Origin: Enterobacter cloacae subsp. cloacae ATCC 13047
GTDB taxonomy: Bacteria; Pseudomonadota; Gammaproteobacteria; Enterobacterales; Enterobacteriaceae
NCBI RefSeq assembly: GCF_000025565.1
Contig: NC_014121.1
Span: 3,472,001-3,536,000 of the forward strand
Reading direction: 5' to 3'
Length of the DNA stretch: 64,000 nucleotides
In this document: positions 11,030 through 21,059 of the stretch, piece after piece
How the letters are laid out: each line of letters starts with the position of its first letter
How positions within the stretch are numbered: position 1 is the stretch's first letter
Notes under the pieces: generated by a model
What the model was told of the DNA's origin: nothing
Seen by the model: only the letters and a program-made list of their open reading frames with translations
Database searches by the model: none
Translations under genes and position numbers: made by a program

Positions 11030-11929
11030 ATGGCAACCTATCCAGACAGTTTATTGATTCTAAATGGTAAAAGTGCAGGCAACGATCTGCTGCGTCAGGT
11101 AATCACTGATTTGCGGGAAGATGGGGCGCGGATCCATGTACGGGTCACGTGGGAAAAAGGCGACGCGGCACGGTATATCCATGAAGGCCTGACGCTGGGC
11201 GTCGAGACTATTATCTCCGGCGGCGGCGACGGCACCATCAATGAGATCGCCTCTGCGCTTGTCGACCTGCCCAGCGAAGACCGTCCGGTGATGGGCATTT
11301 TACCGCTCGGTACCGCCAATGATTTTGCCACCAGCGCTGGCATTCCGGAGGAGTTGAGTAAAGCCCTGCAACTGGCGATCCTCGGCAAAGCTACCGCCGT
11401 GGACATTGCGCAGGTGAATGACAAAACCTGCTTTATCAACATGGCGACGGGCGGGTTCGGCACGCGGATCACCAGCGAAACACCGGAAAAACTCAAAGCG
11501 GCGCTGGGCGGTGTCTCTTATCTGATCCACGGCCTGATGCGCATGGACACCCTCAAGCCTGACCGCTGCGAAATTCGCGGCGAGGATTTCCAGTGGCAGG
11601 GAGACGCGCTGGTGATTGGCATTGGCAACGGTCGTCAGGCAGGCGGCGGGCAGCAGCTTTGCCCGGAGGCGCTGATTAATGACGGTCAGCTTCAGCTGCG
11701 TATTTTCACCGGCGACGGCCTGCTGCCCGCGCTATTTACCACGCTGACGCAGCCCGAAGAGAGCCCAAACATTATTGCCGGAAAATCCGCGTGGTTCGAA
11801 GTGAATGCCCCGCACGGGATGACGTTTAATCTGGATGGGGAACCGTTGAGCGGGGAGCATTTCCGCATAGAGGTATTGCCCGGCGCGCTGCAGTGCCGGT
11901 TGCCGCCGGATTGTGTGCTTCTGCGCTAA
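11030..11929 (+). CDS. yegS: Lipid kinase YegS
   Basis: 299 aa, the same length as E. coli YegS, a phosphatidylglycerol kinase of the diacylglycerol-kinase fold. The nucleotide-binding motif [14 protein letters not shown] is at about residues 62-75 and PLGTANDFA at about 94-102. ATG 11030 with AGCGAGG upstream is chosen over the longer ORF start at 10874, because the residues before [17 protein letters not shown] cross the upstream terminator and have no family counterpart. It is convergent with fbaB; an intergenic repeat lies between them. Confidence 0.95.
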   Translation: MATYPDSLLILNGKSAGNDLLRQVITDLREDGARIHVRVTWEKGDAARYIHEGLTLGVETIISGGGDGTINEIASALVDLPSEDRPVMGILPLGTANDFATSAGIPEELSKALQLAILGKATAVDIAQVNDKTCFINMATGGFGTRITSETPEKLKAALGGVSYLIHGLMRMDTLKPDRCEIRGEDFQWQGDALVIGIGNGRQAGGGQQLCPEALINDGQLQLRIFTGDGLLPALFTTLTQPEESPNIIAGKSAWFEVNAPHGMTFNLDGEPLSGEHFRIEVLPGALQCRLPPDCVLLR

Positions 11930-11930
11930 T

Positions 11931-11973
11931 CCCCTCACCCCAGCCCTCTCCCAAAGGGAGAGGGAGAGTGAGG
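11931..11973. repeat. Intergenic palindromic repeat, copy B
   Basis: CCCCTCACCC, CCCTCTCCC and GGGAGAGGG arms between the convergent ends of yegS and fbaB. It runs to within 3 bp of the fbaB stop and could act as a bidirectional 3' hairpin. The outer part is more degenerate than in copies C-E. Confidence 0.7.
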
Positions 11974-11975
11974 CG

Positions 11976-13028
11976 TCAGGCGATCGTCACTTTACTGTCC
12001 AGATAAACATCCTGAACTGCATTGATCAGCTTCACGCCGTCAGCCATCGATTTCTTAAACGCTTTACGGCCAAGTATCAGCCCCATACCGCCTGCGCGTT
12101 TGTTGATAACCGCCGTGCGTACCGCGTCAGACAGGTCAGTATCTCCACCCGCCGCACCGCCGGAGTTAATCAGCCCGGCGCGTCCCATGTAGCAGTTCGC
12201 CAGCTGGTAGCGCACCAGGTCGATCGGGTTATCGCTGGTCAGTTTGCTGTAGACACGGTCATCGGTATAACCGAAGTTCACCGCCTTATAGCCGCCGTTA
12301 TTTTCGGCCATTTTCTGCTTCACGATGTCAGCGCCAATGGTTGCGGCCAGGTGGTTCGCCTGACCGGTCAGGTCAGCTGAGACGTGGTAATCCACCCCGT
12401 CTTTTTTAAATGCGGAGTTACGCAGATACGCCCACAGCACGGTCACCATCCCGAGTTCATGGGCGCGTTCAAAGGCAGCGGAAATCTCTTCAATCTGACG
12501 ACGGGACTGCTCAGAGCCGAAGTAGATCGTTGCCCCAACCGCTACTGCGCCCATATTGAACGCCTGCTCCACGCTGGCGTAGAGGGTCTGGTCATATTCG
12601 GTTGGGTAGCTGAGCGTCTCGTTGTGGTTCAGTTTGACGAGGAAAGGAATGCGGTGGGCATAACGCCGTGAAACAGACGCCAGCACGCCATAGGTAGAGG
12701 CCACACAGTTACAGCCTGCTTCAATCGCCAGCTCAACAATGTTCTTCGGATCAAAGTAGAGCGGATTGGCTGCAAAGGAGGCGCCTGCCGAGTGCTCAAC
12801 GCCCTGGTCAACCGGCAGAATCGAGAGATACCCGGTACCGCCCAGCCGCCCGGTATTATAGAGCGTCTGCATATTTCTCAGCACGGCCGGTGGACGGTTG
12901 TTATCCACCATCACGCGGTCAACGTAGTCGTGGCCGGGCAGATAAAGCTGGTCGGCTGGAATAGTCATACAACGATGCTGTAAAAGGCTGTCGGCGTCTT
13001 TGCCAAGCAACTGCGCAATATCAGTCAT
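11976..13028 (-). CDS. fbaB: Class I fructose-bisphosphate aldolase FbaB
   Basis: 350-aa DhnA/FbaB-type class I (Schiff-base) aldolase, which splits fructose-1,6-bisphosphate into glyceraldehyde-3-phosphate and dihydroxyacetone phosphate and is favoured in gluconeogenic growth in E. coli. The sequence is close to the E. coli protein over its full length (for example [20 protein letters not shown] and [20 protein letters not shown]). It lies divergent from yegT with a 252-bp gap, the K-12 arrangement. Confidence 0.96.
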   Translation of the reverse strand: MTDIAQLLGKDADSLLQHRCMTIPADQLYLPGHDYVDRVMVDNNRPPAVLRNMQTLYNTGRLGGTGYLSILPVDQGVEHSAGASFAANPLYFDPKNIVELAIEAGCNCVASTYGVLASVSRRYAHRIPFLVKLNHNETLSYPTEYDQTLYASVEQAFNMGAVAVGATIYFGSEQSRRQIEEISAAFERAHELGMVTVLWAYLRNSAFKKDGVDYHVSADLTGQANHLAATIGADIVKQKMAENNGGYKAVNFGYTDDRVYSKLTSDNPIDLVRYQLANCYMGRAGLINSGGAAGGDTDLSDAVRTAVINKRAGGMGLILGRKAFKKSMADGVKLINAVQDVYLDSKVTIA

Positions 13029-13170
13029 AGCGATGCTCCCGTAATTCCGACGTCATGTCGGTGAGTGTTTATCCAGACCCACATTTTTATGGGCAGACTA
13101 AGCCTGGTACCGACTTAACAGATTTTCCAGCATTTGCATTTTTTTTCAGCACAATCTGCTGGCTCGATTC

Positions 13171-13250
13171 GTGTACAACAAAACTGTTACATTGATCAAA
13201 CAATCACCACAAAGGTATTTTAAAGGTATTATTGAATGGTATGTTAAAGG
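13171..13250. promoter_or_regulatory. Possible operator region before yegT
   Basis: GTGTACAA at 13171 resembles the GT-n-TA-n-AC core bound by HutC-type GntR regulators, and yegW of this subfamily lies nearby. AAAGGTATT then occurs at 13211 and 13222 and a variant AATGGTATG at 13235, close to helical spacing, between fbaB and yegT. Binding is inference only. Confidence 0.25.
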
Positions 13251-13280
13251 CGTACTCTCACTGACATGCAGGATTAAACA

Positions 13281-14558
13281 ATGAAAACGAAAGTCCAACT
13301 GTCATTCATGATGTTTGTTGAATGGTTTATCTGGGGAGCGTGGTTTGTGCCGCTGTGGCTATGGCTGAGCAAAAGCGGCTTTACCGCCGGGGAGATTGGC
13401 TGGTCCTACGCCTGTACGGCCATTGCGGCGATCCTGTCGCCTATTCTCGTCGGCTCGCTGACCGACCGCTTCTTTGCCGCCCAGAAAGTGCTGGCGGTTC
13501 TGATGTTTGCCGGTGCCATTCTGATGTACTTCGCCGCACAGCAAACCCAGTTCAGCACCTTCTTCCCGCTGCTGCTGGCCTACTCTCTTACCTATATGCC
13601 CACCATTGCGCTGACCAACAGTATTGCCTTCGCCAACGTCGATGACGTGGAAGCCGATTTCCCGCGTATTCGCGTGATGGGCACTATCGGCTGGATCGCC
13701 TCCGGTCTGGCATGCGGGTTCCTGCCGCAGATGCTGGGCTATAGCGATATCTCTGATACCAATATTCCGCTGCTGATGACCGCAGCCAGCTCCGCCCTGC
13801 TGGGCGTGTTTGCCCTGTTCCTGCCGAATACGCCGCCGAAAAGTACCGGCAAGCTGGATTTCAAAGTGATGCTCGGTCTGGACGCACTGATCCTGCTGCG
13901 CGACAAAAACTTCCTGGTGTTCTTCTTCTGCTCTTTCCTGTTCGCGATGCCGCTGGCCTTCTATTACATCTTCGCCAACGGCTATCTCACCGAAGTGGGG
14001 ATGAAAAACGCCACCGGCTGGATGACGCTCGGCCAGTTCTCTGAAATCTTCTTTATGCTGGCGCTGCCGTTCTTCACTAAACGCTTTGGTATTAAGAAGG
14101 TCTTACTGCTGGGCCTGCTCACGGCCGCCATCCGCTACGGTTTCTTTGTTTACGGTGGCGCGGAACAATACTTCACCTATGCGTTGCTGTTCCTCGGCAT
14201 TCTGCTGCACGGGGTGAGCTACGACTTCTACTATGTAACCGCATATATCTACGTGGATAAAAAAGCGCCGGCGCATATGCGTACGGCTGCGCAAGGCCTG
14301 ATTACGCTGTGCTGTCAGGGATTTGGTAGCCTGCTGGGTTACCGCCTGGGCGGCGTGATGATGGAAAAAATGTTCGCTTACAAAGAGCCGGTGAATGGGC
14401 TGACCTTCAACTGGGCCGGAATGTGGACATTCGGTGCGATCATGATTGCCGTGATCGCCGTGCTGTTTATGCTGTTTTTCCGCGAATCGGACAAAGAGAT
14501 CACCGCAATTGAGGTGGTTGATGGCGATGCTGCGCTGACACAAGGGGAAGTTAAATGA
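13281..14558 (+). CDS. yegT: NHS-family nucleoside transporter YegT
   Basis: 425-aa, about 12-TM MFS protein of the nucleoside:H+ symporter family (NupG/XapB relatives), starting MKTKVQLSFMMFVEWFIWGAWFVPL with the family's aromatic-rich first helix. It heads yegT-yegU-yegV: its TGA overlaps the yegU ATG by 4 bp. With a sugar kinase and an ADP-ribosylglycohydrolase downstream, the cluster looks like an uptake route for a nucleoside-like compound. The substrate is not known to me. Confidence 0.94.
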   Translation: MKTKVQLSFMMFVEWFIWGAWFVPLWLWLSKSGFTAGEIGWSYACTAIAAILSPILVGSLTDRFFAAQKVLAVLMFAGAILMYFAAQQTQFSTFFPLLLAYSLTYMPTIALTNSIAFANVDDVEADFPRIRVMGTIGWIASGLACGFLPQMLGYSDISDTNIPLLMTAASSALLGVFALFLPNTPPKSTGKLDFKVMLGLDALILLRDKNFLVFFFCSFLFAMPLAFYYIFANGYLTEVGMKNATGWMTLGQFSEIFFMLALPFFTKRFGIKKVLLLGLLTAAIRYGFFVYGGAEQYFTYALLFLGILLHGVSYDFYYVTAYIYVDKKAPAHMRTAAQGLITLCCQGFGSLLGYRLGGVMMEKMFAYKEPVNGLTFNWAGMWTFGAIMIAVIAVLFMLFFRESDKEITAIEVVDGDAALTQGEVK

Positions 14559-15559
14559 AACAAGAACGTATTCTCGGTGCTCTTTACGGGCAGGCGTTAG
14601 GGGATGCGATGGGTATGCCCTCCGAGCTGTGGCCAAGAAAGCGCGTCAAAGCGCACTTCGGCTGGATCGACCGCTTCTTACCCGGCCCGGCAGAGAATAA
14701 CGCGGCCTGCTATTTTAAGCGCGCGGAGTTCACCGATGATACTTCAATGGCGCTGTGCCTGGCCGATGCGATTATCGAATGCGACGGGGAGATTGACGCG
14801 GATGTCATCGGCAAACACATCCTGAACTGGGCGCTGGATTTCGATGCCTTTAATAAAAACGTGCTGGGTCCCACCTCAAAAATCGCGCTTAACGCCATCC
14901 GCGACGGCAAACCCGTCAGTGAACTGGACAACAACGGTGTGACCAACGGGGCGGCGATGCGGGCTTCCCCGCTGGGCTGCCTGCTACCGGCGACGCGGCT
15001 GGAACATTTTGTCGGGCAGGTCGCGCTGGCCTCCAGCCCGACGCATAAATCGGACCTCGCCATCGCCGGGGCCGTGGTGATTGCCTGGGCGGTTTCGCGC
15101 GCCATCGACGGCGAGCGCTGGCAGAACATCGTCGATGCCCTGCCCGGCATTGCCCGCTACGCACAGGAGGCGAATACCACCACCTTCAGCGCCTCGCTGG
15201 CGGCTCGTATTGAACTGGCGCTTAAGACCGTGCGGGAAGCACACGGCATCGACTCCGCCAGCGAGCAGGTTTATCAGCTTATTGGTGCGGGCACCAACAC
15301 CATTGAGTCCGTTCCGGCGGCGATTGCGATGGTGGAGCTGGCCGGCACGGACCCTAACCGCTGCGCGATTTTGTGCGCCAACCTCGGTGGTGATACAGAC
15401 ACCATCGGGGCGATGGCAACGGCCATCTGCGGGGCACTGCACGGCGTGCAGGCAATTGACCCGGCGCTGAAGGATGAACTCGATACCGAAAACCGGCTCG
15501 ATTTTGACTACTATTGCGAAAAACTGCTGCACTACCGGGAGCAAAGGGAGGGCGTATGA
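14555..15559 (+). CDS. yegU: ADP-ribosylglycohydrolase family protein YegU
   Basis: 334 aa. The DraG/ARH-family metal-binding blocks are present: GALYGQALGDAMGMPSELW at the N-terminus, TDDTSMALCLADAI at about residues 60-73, and GGDTDTIGAMATAICGALHG near residue 280, which supplies the two-metal aspartates. The family removes ADP-ribosyl groups from proteins or small molecules; the physiological substrate is unknown. It overlaps yegT and yegV by 4 bp each (ATGA), so the three are tightly coupled. Confidence 0.94.
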   Translation: MKQERILGALYGQALGDAMGMPSELWPRKRVKAHFGWIDRFLPGPAENNAACYFKRAEFTDDTSMALCLADAIIECDGEIDADVIGKHILNWALDFDAFNKNVLGPTSKIALNAIRDGKPVSELDNNGVTNGAAMRASPLGCLLPATRLEHFVGQVALASSPTHKSDLAIAGAVVIAWAVSRAIDGERWQNIVDALPGIARYAQEANTTTFSASLAARIELALKTVREAHGIDSASEQVYQLIGAGTNTIESVPAAIAMVELAGTDPNRCAILCANLGGDTDTIGAMATAICGALHGVQAIDPALKDELDTENRLDFDYYCEKLLHYREQREGV

Positions 15560-16509
15560 GTACGTTAGCCCAGCGTCTTGAAACATTACAGGCCACACGC
15601 CCGGTCACGGTGCTGGGCGCGGCGGTCATCGACGTGATCGCCGACGCGTACGCCCTGCCCTGGCGCGGATGCGATATCGAGCTGAAACAACAAGGGGTGA
15701 ATATCGGCGGCTGTGCGCTGAATATTGCCATCGCCCTGAAGCGGCTCGGCATTGCGGCGCAAAACGCCCTGCCCGTCGGCCACGGCGTATGGGCGGAGAT
15801 CATCCGTAACGCCATGGCAAGACAGGAGCTGCACAGCGCCGTGGAGGCCGAAGCGGGCGATAACGGCTGGTGTCTGGCGCTGGTAGAGCCTGACGGCGAA
15901 CGCACCTTTATGTCGTTTAGCGGCGTGGAGAACCAGTGGCAGCCGCACTGGCTGGATGGGCTGAACGTCCCGCCGGGTAGCCTGGTGTATCTGTCCGGCT
16001 ATCAGCTGGCATCGCCATCGGGCGAACTGCTCACACGCTGGCTGGAGTCGCTGGAAAACGTCACCGCGTTTATCGATTTTGGCCCCCGCATTGCCGATAT
16101 TCCCGACGCACTCATGGCGCGGATCATGGCCCTGAAACCCATCGTGTCGCTCAATCGTCAGGAGGCGCAGATTGCCGCTGAGCGCGCTGGCATGGACGTT
16201 GATACTTTAGGCGTGCAGTGGCAGCACCGTTATGGCGCCGCGCTGATTATTCGTCACGACAAAGATGGCGCAGCCTGGTATGAAGGCGACGCATCGGGTT
16301 ATGTTCCAGCGTTTCCCGCCACCGTCGTCGATACCATTGGCGCAGGCGACAGCCATGCGGGCGGTACGCTTGCCGGTCTGGCGGCAGGATGGCGTCTGGC
16401 GGATGCCGTGACGCTGGGAAATGCCGTGGCGGCCTGGGTGGTCAGCCACCGCGGCGGGGATTGCGCGCCGACGCGCGAGGCATTACTCCTCGCACACAAA
16501 GACGTATAG
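15556..16509 (+). CDS. yegV: PfkB-family sugar/nucleoside kinase YegV
   Basis: 317 aa starting MSTLAQRLETLQATRP. ATG 15556 overlaps the yegU stop and has GGAGGG upstream, so it is preferred to the longer frame from 15514. PfkB signatures are GGCALNIAIALKRLG near residue 50 and DTIGAGDSHAGG near residue 258, whose Asp is the catalytic base and whose glycines form the anion hole. It probably phosphorylates the compound taken up by YegT or released by YegU (inference). Its 3' end overlaps the convergent yegW by 27 bp. Confidence 0.94.
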   Translation: MSTLAQRLETLQATRPVTVLGAAVIDVIADAYALPWRGCDIELKQQGVNIGGCALNIAIALKRLGIAAQNALPVGHGVWAEIIRNAMARQELHSAVEAEAGDNGWCLALVEPDGERTFMSFSGVENQWQPHWLDGLNVPPGSLVYLSGYQLASPSGELLTRWLESLENVTAFIDFGPRIADIPDALMARIMALKPIVSLNRQEAQIAAERAGMDVDTLGVQWQHRYGAALIIRHDKDGAAWYEGDASGYVPAFPATVVDTIGAGDSHAGGTLAGLAAGWRLADAVTLGNAVAAWVVSHRGGDCAPTREALLLAHKDV

Positions 16510-17229
16510 GTCGCTGCGACAGTAGCTGATGCTGTACTCAATCGGCCGGTGCTGCTGGTCAAGCGCAACCTGCTTGATCACCAGTACCGGTATTTTGTCA
16601 TCCATACTGATATGCGCCTGAAACTCGCTGTCCGGCATCCGGGCGCTGACCCGGGAGCGGGTGCGTTGCGGAAAGATATTCTGGCTACGGAAGTAGTCGT
16701 ACAGCGAGATGCCAATTGCATCCGGGTCATGAATTAACTCAACCGGAACCCAGGACTCCTCAATCGACACCGCGTCATCGTCAACGTAACGAATGCGCTT
16801 AAGCAAGAATACCTCGCTGTCCGGGGGTACCGACAGCTGGCTGGCCACCTCTTCCGGACACTTCACCACCCGTTTATTCACCCATAGCGTGTTAGGTTTT
16901 TTACCGCGCAGCACCACCTGCTGGGAAAACCCGCGCGCTTCCTTAAGCGAATATTCAAAGATGTTGTTGATCTGTGTCCCGTACCCCCGGGCGCGCGTTA
17001 CCACGCCCTCTTCTTCCAGCGCCTGCATCGCTTTGCGCACGGTAATGCGCGACACCCCGGTTAACTGGCTCAGATCGCGCTCGCCGGGCAGAATATTCCC
17101 GTGCTCCAGCACTCCGCTGCGTACCGCGTTTTTTACCGTTTCGGCAAATTTCAGATACAGCGGCATGTTGTCGGGCGCGGCGATCCGTTCATTCAGTTGA
17201 GCGATTAACCGGGTATGCGCTTGTTCCAT
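16483..17229 (-). CDS. yegW: GntR-family (HutC type) regulator YegW
   Basis: 248-aa repressor-type protein. Winged HTH at about residues 30-90 (LPGERDLSQLTGVSRITVRKAMQALEEEGVVTRARGYGT type, here NILPGERDLSQ onward), then a UTRA ligand-binding domain (KRIRYVDDDAVSIEESWVP). It is convergent with yegTUV and overlaps yegV by 27 bp; it probably regulates that cluster. The signal molecule is unknown. Confidence 0.94.
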   Translation of the reverse strand: MEQAHTRLIAQLNERIAAPDNMPLYLKFAETVKNAVRSGVLEHGNILPGERDLSQLTGVSRITVRKAMQALEEEGVVTRARGYGTQINNIFEYSLKEARGFSQQVVLRGKKPNTLWVNKRVVKCPEEVASQLSVPPDSEVFLLKRIRYVDDDAVSIEESWVPVELIHDPDAIGISLYDYFRSQNIFPQRTRSRVSARMPDSEFQAHISMDDKIPVLVIKQVALDQQHRPIEYSISYCRSDLYVFVCEE

Positions 17230-17271
17230 CTCTGTTTTCTCAGGCGTGGTGTTTCCTGCCAGTATACTGGC

Positions 17272-18072
17272 TTACCACCATGCATGAAAATGATGAACCG
17301 GCCCAATACCGTGACCCACTTCCAGAGTATCGGCTTTTGCCAGCGCGGCCGAGAGCCATGTTTTGGCCTCGCGTACCGTATCGTCCCAGCTGTTGTGCCG
17401 TGGACGCAGCGCCGCCAGCGCGGCAGAGAGCGTGCACCCCGTACCGTGGGTATTTTTGGTATGCACGCGCGGGGCCGTGAAACGCAGTTCACCGTCGCGG
17501 GTAAAGAGCCAGTCCGGGCTTTCTTCGTCATCGAGATGGCCGCCTTTCATTAGCACCGCGCCGCACCCCATCGCCAGCAGGGCGTTCCCCTGCTCTTTCA
17601 TCTCACGTTCGTTCTGCGCGTGTGGCGCGTCTAACAGTGCGGCCGCTTCCGGCAGATTTGGCGTAATCAGCGCCACCTGCGGCAGCAGTTTCTTGCGCAA
17701 TGTCTCAACAGCAGATGCAGAGAGCAGCGGGTCACCGCTTTTAGCCAGCATCACCGTATCCAGCACCACATTTTGCACCTGATAACGTTGCAGCCGCTCA
17801 GCCACCGCTTCGACGATATCCGTTTCTGCCAGCATCCCAATTTTGGTGGTGTCGATGCGCACATCGCTGAATACCGAGTCCAGCTGTGCACCGACAAAAT
17901 CAGGCTCGATACGGTAGACCGACTGCACGCCACGGGTGTTTTGCGCCACCAGGGCGGTAATGACCGAGCAGCCGTACGCGCCAAGCGCCGAGAATGTTTT
18001 CAGGTCGGCCTGAATGCCCGCGCCGCCGCTTGGATCGGTACCGGCAATCGTCAGAGCATTAATTCGTTTCAT
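17272..18072 (-). CDS. thiD: Hydroxymethylpyrimidine/phosphomethylpyrimidine kinase ThiD
   Basis: 266 aa, the usual ThiD length. It phosphorylates HMP and HMP-P to HMP-PP for thiamine synthesis. The ribokinase-fold N-terminus [26 protein letters not shown] binds HMP, and [15 protein letters not shown] near residue 210 holds the catalytic region. ATG 18072 overlaps the thiM stop by 4 bp, so thiMD is one operon under the TPP riboswitch. Confidence 0.97.
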   Translation of the reverse strand: MKRINALTIAGTDPSGGAGIQADLKTFSALGAYGCSVITALVAQNTRGVQSVYRIEPDFVGAQLDSVFSDVRIDTTKIGMLAETDIVEAVAERLQRYQVQNVVLDTVMLAKSGDPLLSASAVETLRKKLLPQVALITPNLPEAAALLDAPHAQNEREMKEQGNALLAMGCGAVLMKGGHLDDEESPDWLFTRDGELRFTAPRVHTKNTHGTGCTLSAALAALRPRHNSWDDTVREAKTWLSAALAKADTLEVGHGIGPVHHFHAWW

Positions 18073-18839
18073 ACCTGTGCCTCCAGGTTGTGCAGCGCAT
18101 CAAGGAACGCGCTGGCAAAGCTGGCCGGCCCGTGAGACTGCGCAACGGCGATCGTTCCGGCACGCTTCATCCATCCGCAGGCAGCGGCAACATTATCCAG
18201 CCGATCGCCCGGCAGCGAGCAGCTCGCCGCCACAACGGCAGAGAGCGCGCACCCGGTACCCACCACGCGCGTCATCAGCGGGTCACCGCCCGTGACCGTG
18301 CGGGTTCGTTGTCCGTCCGTAATGTAATCCACCTCTCCGGTGACGACCACAATGGCATTAATCTGGCGGGCCAGCGCCTCGGCAGCAGGCACCGCGCTTG
18401 CGGCGGTGTCGGTGGTATCGACACCGCGCCCCCCTGCGCTCATCCCCGCAAGGGCAAGAATTTCCGACGCATTGCCGCGAATGGCGGCTGGTTTCAGGGC
18501 AAGGATTTGATGACAAAAGCGGGTACGGAACGCCAGAGCGCCCACCGCAACCGGATCAAGCGTCCAGGGCTTGCCTGCCGCCACCGCGCTCTCGATGGCC
18601 CGACGCATCGACTGGGCGCGGGGCGTGGTGAGGGTACCGACGTTAATCAGCAGCGCATCGGCCATCCCGGCAAACTGCTCGGCCTCTTCGGCTTCAATCA
18701 CCATTGCCGGAGAAGCGCCAAGCGCCAGCAGAACGTTGGCCGTAAAGGTTTGCACGACATCATTGGTCATACAGTGCGTAAGCGGGGAACGGGTCCGGAA
18801 GTGATGTAAAACGTGTAAATCGAGCAGGTCAGGCTGCAT
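18069..18839 (-). CDS. thiM: Hydroxyethylthiazole kinase ThiM
   Basis: 256 aa (E. coli about 262). It phosphorylates the salvaged thiazole alcohol HET to HET-P. Family blocks are [29 protein letters not shown] (substrate pocket), NVGTL, and [15 protein letters not shown] with the catalytic Cys. ATG 18839 follows AGGAGCGAACCT, the ribosome-binding site controlled by the upstream riboswitch. First gene of thiM-thiD. Confidence 0.97.
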   Translation of the reverse strand: MQPDLLDLHVLHHFRTRSPLTHCMTNDVVQTFTANVLLALGASPAMVIEAEEAEQFAGMADALLINVGTLTTPRAQSMRRAIESAVAAGKPWTLDPVAVGALAFRTRFCHQILALKPAAIRGNASEILALAGMSAGGRGVDTTDTAASAVPAAEALARQINAIVVVTGEVDYITDGQRTRTVTGGDPLMTRVVGTGCALSAVVAASCSLPGDRLDNVAAACGWMKRAGTIAVAQSHGPASFASAFLDALHNLEAQV

Positions 18840-18883
18840 AGGTTCGCTCCTGCCTTGCGTGAAGAAGCGATGACCAGGGGAGG

Positions 18884-18967
18884 CATCTGACTTCCCTACG
18901 CTGGCATTATCCAGATCAGGTAATACGGGTATTTCTCAGCCTTCACAAAGAAGGGCACCCCGAGTCA
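18884..18967 (-). promoter_or_regulatory. TPP riboswitch (thiM thi-box)
   Basis: On the minus strand the leader reads GACTCGGGGTGCCCTTC, then GGCTGAGAAATACCCGTA, ACCTGATCTGGATAATGCCA and GCGTAGGGAAGTC, the conserved thi-box elements that fold around thiamine pyrophosphate. The following 45 nt to the thiM start carry a CCTCCCC-type anti-Shine-Dalgarno element and the AGGAG ribosome-binding site, so control is probably at translation initiation as in E. coli thiM. Confidence 0.95.
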
Positions 18968-19715
18968 AATAAAAAAATCAAAAGCTTGTGATTAACGTTC
19001 CGTTAATCCCTGTTCTGGATCATGCCAGTGGGAAGCCAAAGACTCAACCCTAAAAAATGCTCTGTGTACCAGTTTGTGTCTCACGTTGGGTTCTACAAAT
19101 AAACAGCAGGCACAAAAAACCGTCCTTAAGGCGGCTTAAGAAAACTATTTCATTCGTGATGATTAAAATTAAATCTATTTTCTGCATACGTCTTCTTCAT
19201 GCAGTCGAAGTGCTTTTGCCTACTCTAATTGGAATGCAAAGAACAGACGGGAGCGGCTGAACTTGATACGGTCAATAATGATATGTGTAGGGTAAATAGC
19301 GACAATACGTCCCATTTGTTGGAAGATTTAGGGTGATTTAACATATAGTTAATTATTGTGAGCCATCCCTATTGGCTTTGTAAGCCCGGCAACAGGAGAT
19401 CAATAAAAAACTAAAATCAACCAGTTAGACGAAATTCAACTCAAAAGCAATACAGATCGCCTGTGTGAATATTGTATAAATGGAATTGGAGAAAGGTCTA
19501 ATTTGACTCCTTTTTGGAACATTATCTTTGTTATGCGAAGTCATTGTATTGTAGCTAAATTGAGATGTCCCTATCTGACCAATTGACCTGTCCGCATTAC
19601 AGTCTCATCACAGTGATCAGTACATTCAAAGGATGAGACTTGTGCGTATGTCGCTGTCGAGATAACTGGTCTAAGTTCTGTTGTGCCATGATTAACTGGA
19701 ATAAAAAAGGCGCAA
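18968..19715. other. Non-coding AT-rich gap between thiM leader and NACHT gene
   Basis: About 750 bp with no ORF I would accept, lower in GC than the core genes on the left. E. coli carries rcnR-rcnA in this position; neither is visible here. It may be left over from replacement of that locus by the accessory block. No tRNA, integrase or clear attachment repeat was seen. Confidence 0.5.
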
Positions 19716-19938
19716 TTAGTAGCTATCAGTTCTCCAGCTATCATCCCACTCAGAAGAAGCGATGAAATAATCATCATCTGAACGTTCATAATTATTTATA
19801 AGTTCATTCAAATGGCGACGTTCTTTCTCAGGTCTGAATTTTACCATTTCACGTAATGTAATCAAGGTGACCTGCTCCCCGTTGATTAGTACACCCCGAT
19901 GTTAGTAATGTCTTCATAAGCCACATGAGGACATCCCC

Positions 19939-20202
19939 ATGAAGAAGCGTTTTTCCGACGAACAGATCATCAGTATTCTCCGCGAAGCCGAAGCTGGGGT
20001 ACCCGCCCGTGAACTCTGCCGCAAGCATGCCATTTCCGATGCCACGTTTTACACCTGGCGTAAGAAGTATGGCGGTATGGAGGTGCCTGAAGTTAAGCGC
20101 CTGAAGTCGCTTGAGGAAGAGAACGCCAGACTCAAGAAGCTGCTTGCCGAAGCCATGCTGGATAAAGAGGCGCTTCAGGTGGCTCTTGGGCGAAAGTACT
20201 GA
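19939..20202 (+). CDS. IS3-family transposase OrfA
   Basis: 87 aa. HTH of the IS407 type ([46 protein letters not shown] block, about residues 4-45) followed by a leucine-zipper-like coil ([20 protein letters not shown]). Binds the IS ends and provides the N-terminal half of the OrfAB transposase. The frame of orfB is -1 relative to it near GCGAAAGTA, so a fusion by programmed frameshifting is expected. Confidence 0.93.
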   Translation: MKKRFSDEQIISILREAEAGVPARELCRKHAISDATFYTWRKKYGGMEVPEVKRLKSLEEENARLKKLLAEAMLDKEALQVALGRKY

Positions 20203-20225
20203 CGACAGACCAGAAGCGGGAAGCC

Positions 20226-21059
20226 GTGATGTTGATGTGTGATGCGACCGGTCTGTCGCAACGTCGTGCCTGCAGGCTTACAGGTTTATCCCTGTCGACC
20301 TGCCGCTATGAGGCTCACCGTCCGGCTGCTGATGCGCATTTATCAGGGCGCATCACTGAGCTGGCACTGGAGCGCAGGCGTTTTGGCTACCGTCGTATTT
20401 GGCAGTTGCTGCGCCGTGAAGGGCTTCATGTTAATCATAAGCGCGTGTACCGGCTTTATCACCTCAGTGGCCTGGGCGTAAAACGCAGAAGACGTCGTAA
20501 AGGGCTGGCAACAGAACGTCTGCCGCTGCTCCGTCCGGCGGCGCCCAATCTGACCTGGTCGATGGATTTCGTCATGGACGCACTTTCCACCGGTCGCAGG
20601 ATCAAGTGTCTTACCTGCGTCGATGATTTCACAAAGGAATGCCTGACGGTCACTGTTGCCTTTGGGATTTCAGGCGTTCAGGTCACGCGTATTCTGGACA
20701 GCATTGCACTGTTTCGAGGCTATCCGGCGACGATAAGAACTGACCAGGGGCCGGAGTTCACTTGCCGTGCACTGGATCAATGGGCCTTTGAGCATGGTGT
20801 TGAGTTGCGCTTAATCCAGCCGGGCAAGCCAACGCAGAACGGATTTATTGAGAGCTTTAACGGACGATTTCGCGATGAATGTTTGAATGAGCACTGGTTC
20901 AGCGATATCGTTCATGCCAGGAAAATTATTAATGACTGGCGGCAGGATTATAACGAATGCCGCCCGCACTCCACGCTGAATTATCAGACACCGTCTGAAT
21001 TTGCAGCGGGCTGGAGAAAGGGTCATTCTGAGAATGAAGATTCCGACGTTACTAACTGA
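20226..21059 (+). CDS. IS3-family transposase OrfB (DDE integrase domain)
   Basis: 277 aa from GTG 20226; the frame is open upstream into the end of orfA, giving the sequence [13 protein letters not shown] if made by -1 frameshifting. HTH_21-type N-terminus, then the rve catalytic core with Asp in [11 protein letters not shown], Asp in IRTDQGPEF and Glu in [17 protein letters not shown]. All three DDE residues are present, so the element appears intact and possibly active. Confidence 0.93.
   Translation: MMLMCDATGLSQRRACRLTGLSLSTCRYEAHRPAADAHLSGRITELALERRRFGYRRIWQLLRREGLHVNHKRVYRLYHLSGLGVKRRRRRKGLATERLPLLRPAAPNLTWSMDFVMDALSTGRRIKCLTCVDDFTKECLTVTVAFGISGVQVTRILDSIALFRGYPATIRTDQGPEFTCRALDQWAFEHGVELRLIQPGKPTQNGFIESFNGRFRDECLNEHWFSDIVHARKIINDWRQDYNECRPHSTLNYQTPSEFAAGWRKGHSENEDSDVTN

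Noticed and set aside
19057..19260. 67-aa frame on the + strand after the TPP riboswitch
   Set aside because: No ribosome-binding site, odd composition and no family resemblance; treated as chance.
19571..19789. 72-aa minus-strand frame with a signal-like N-terminus
   Set aside because: Overlaps the reconstructed tail of the NACHT gene in another frame; no ribosome-binding site.
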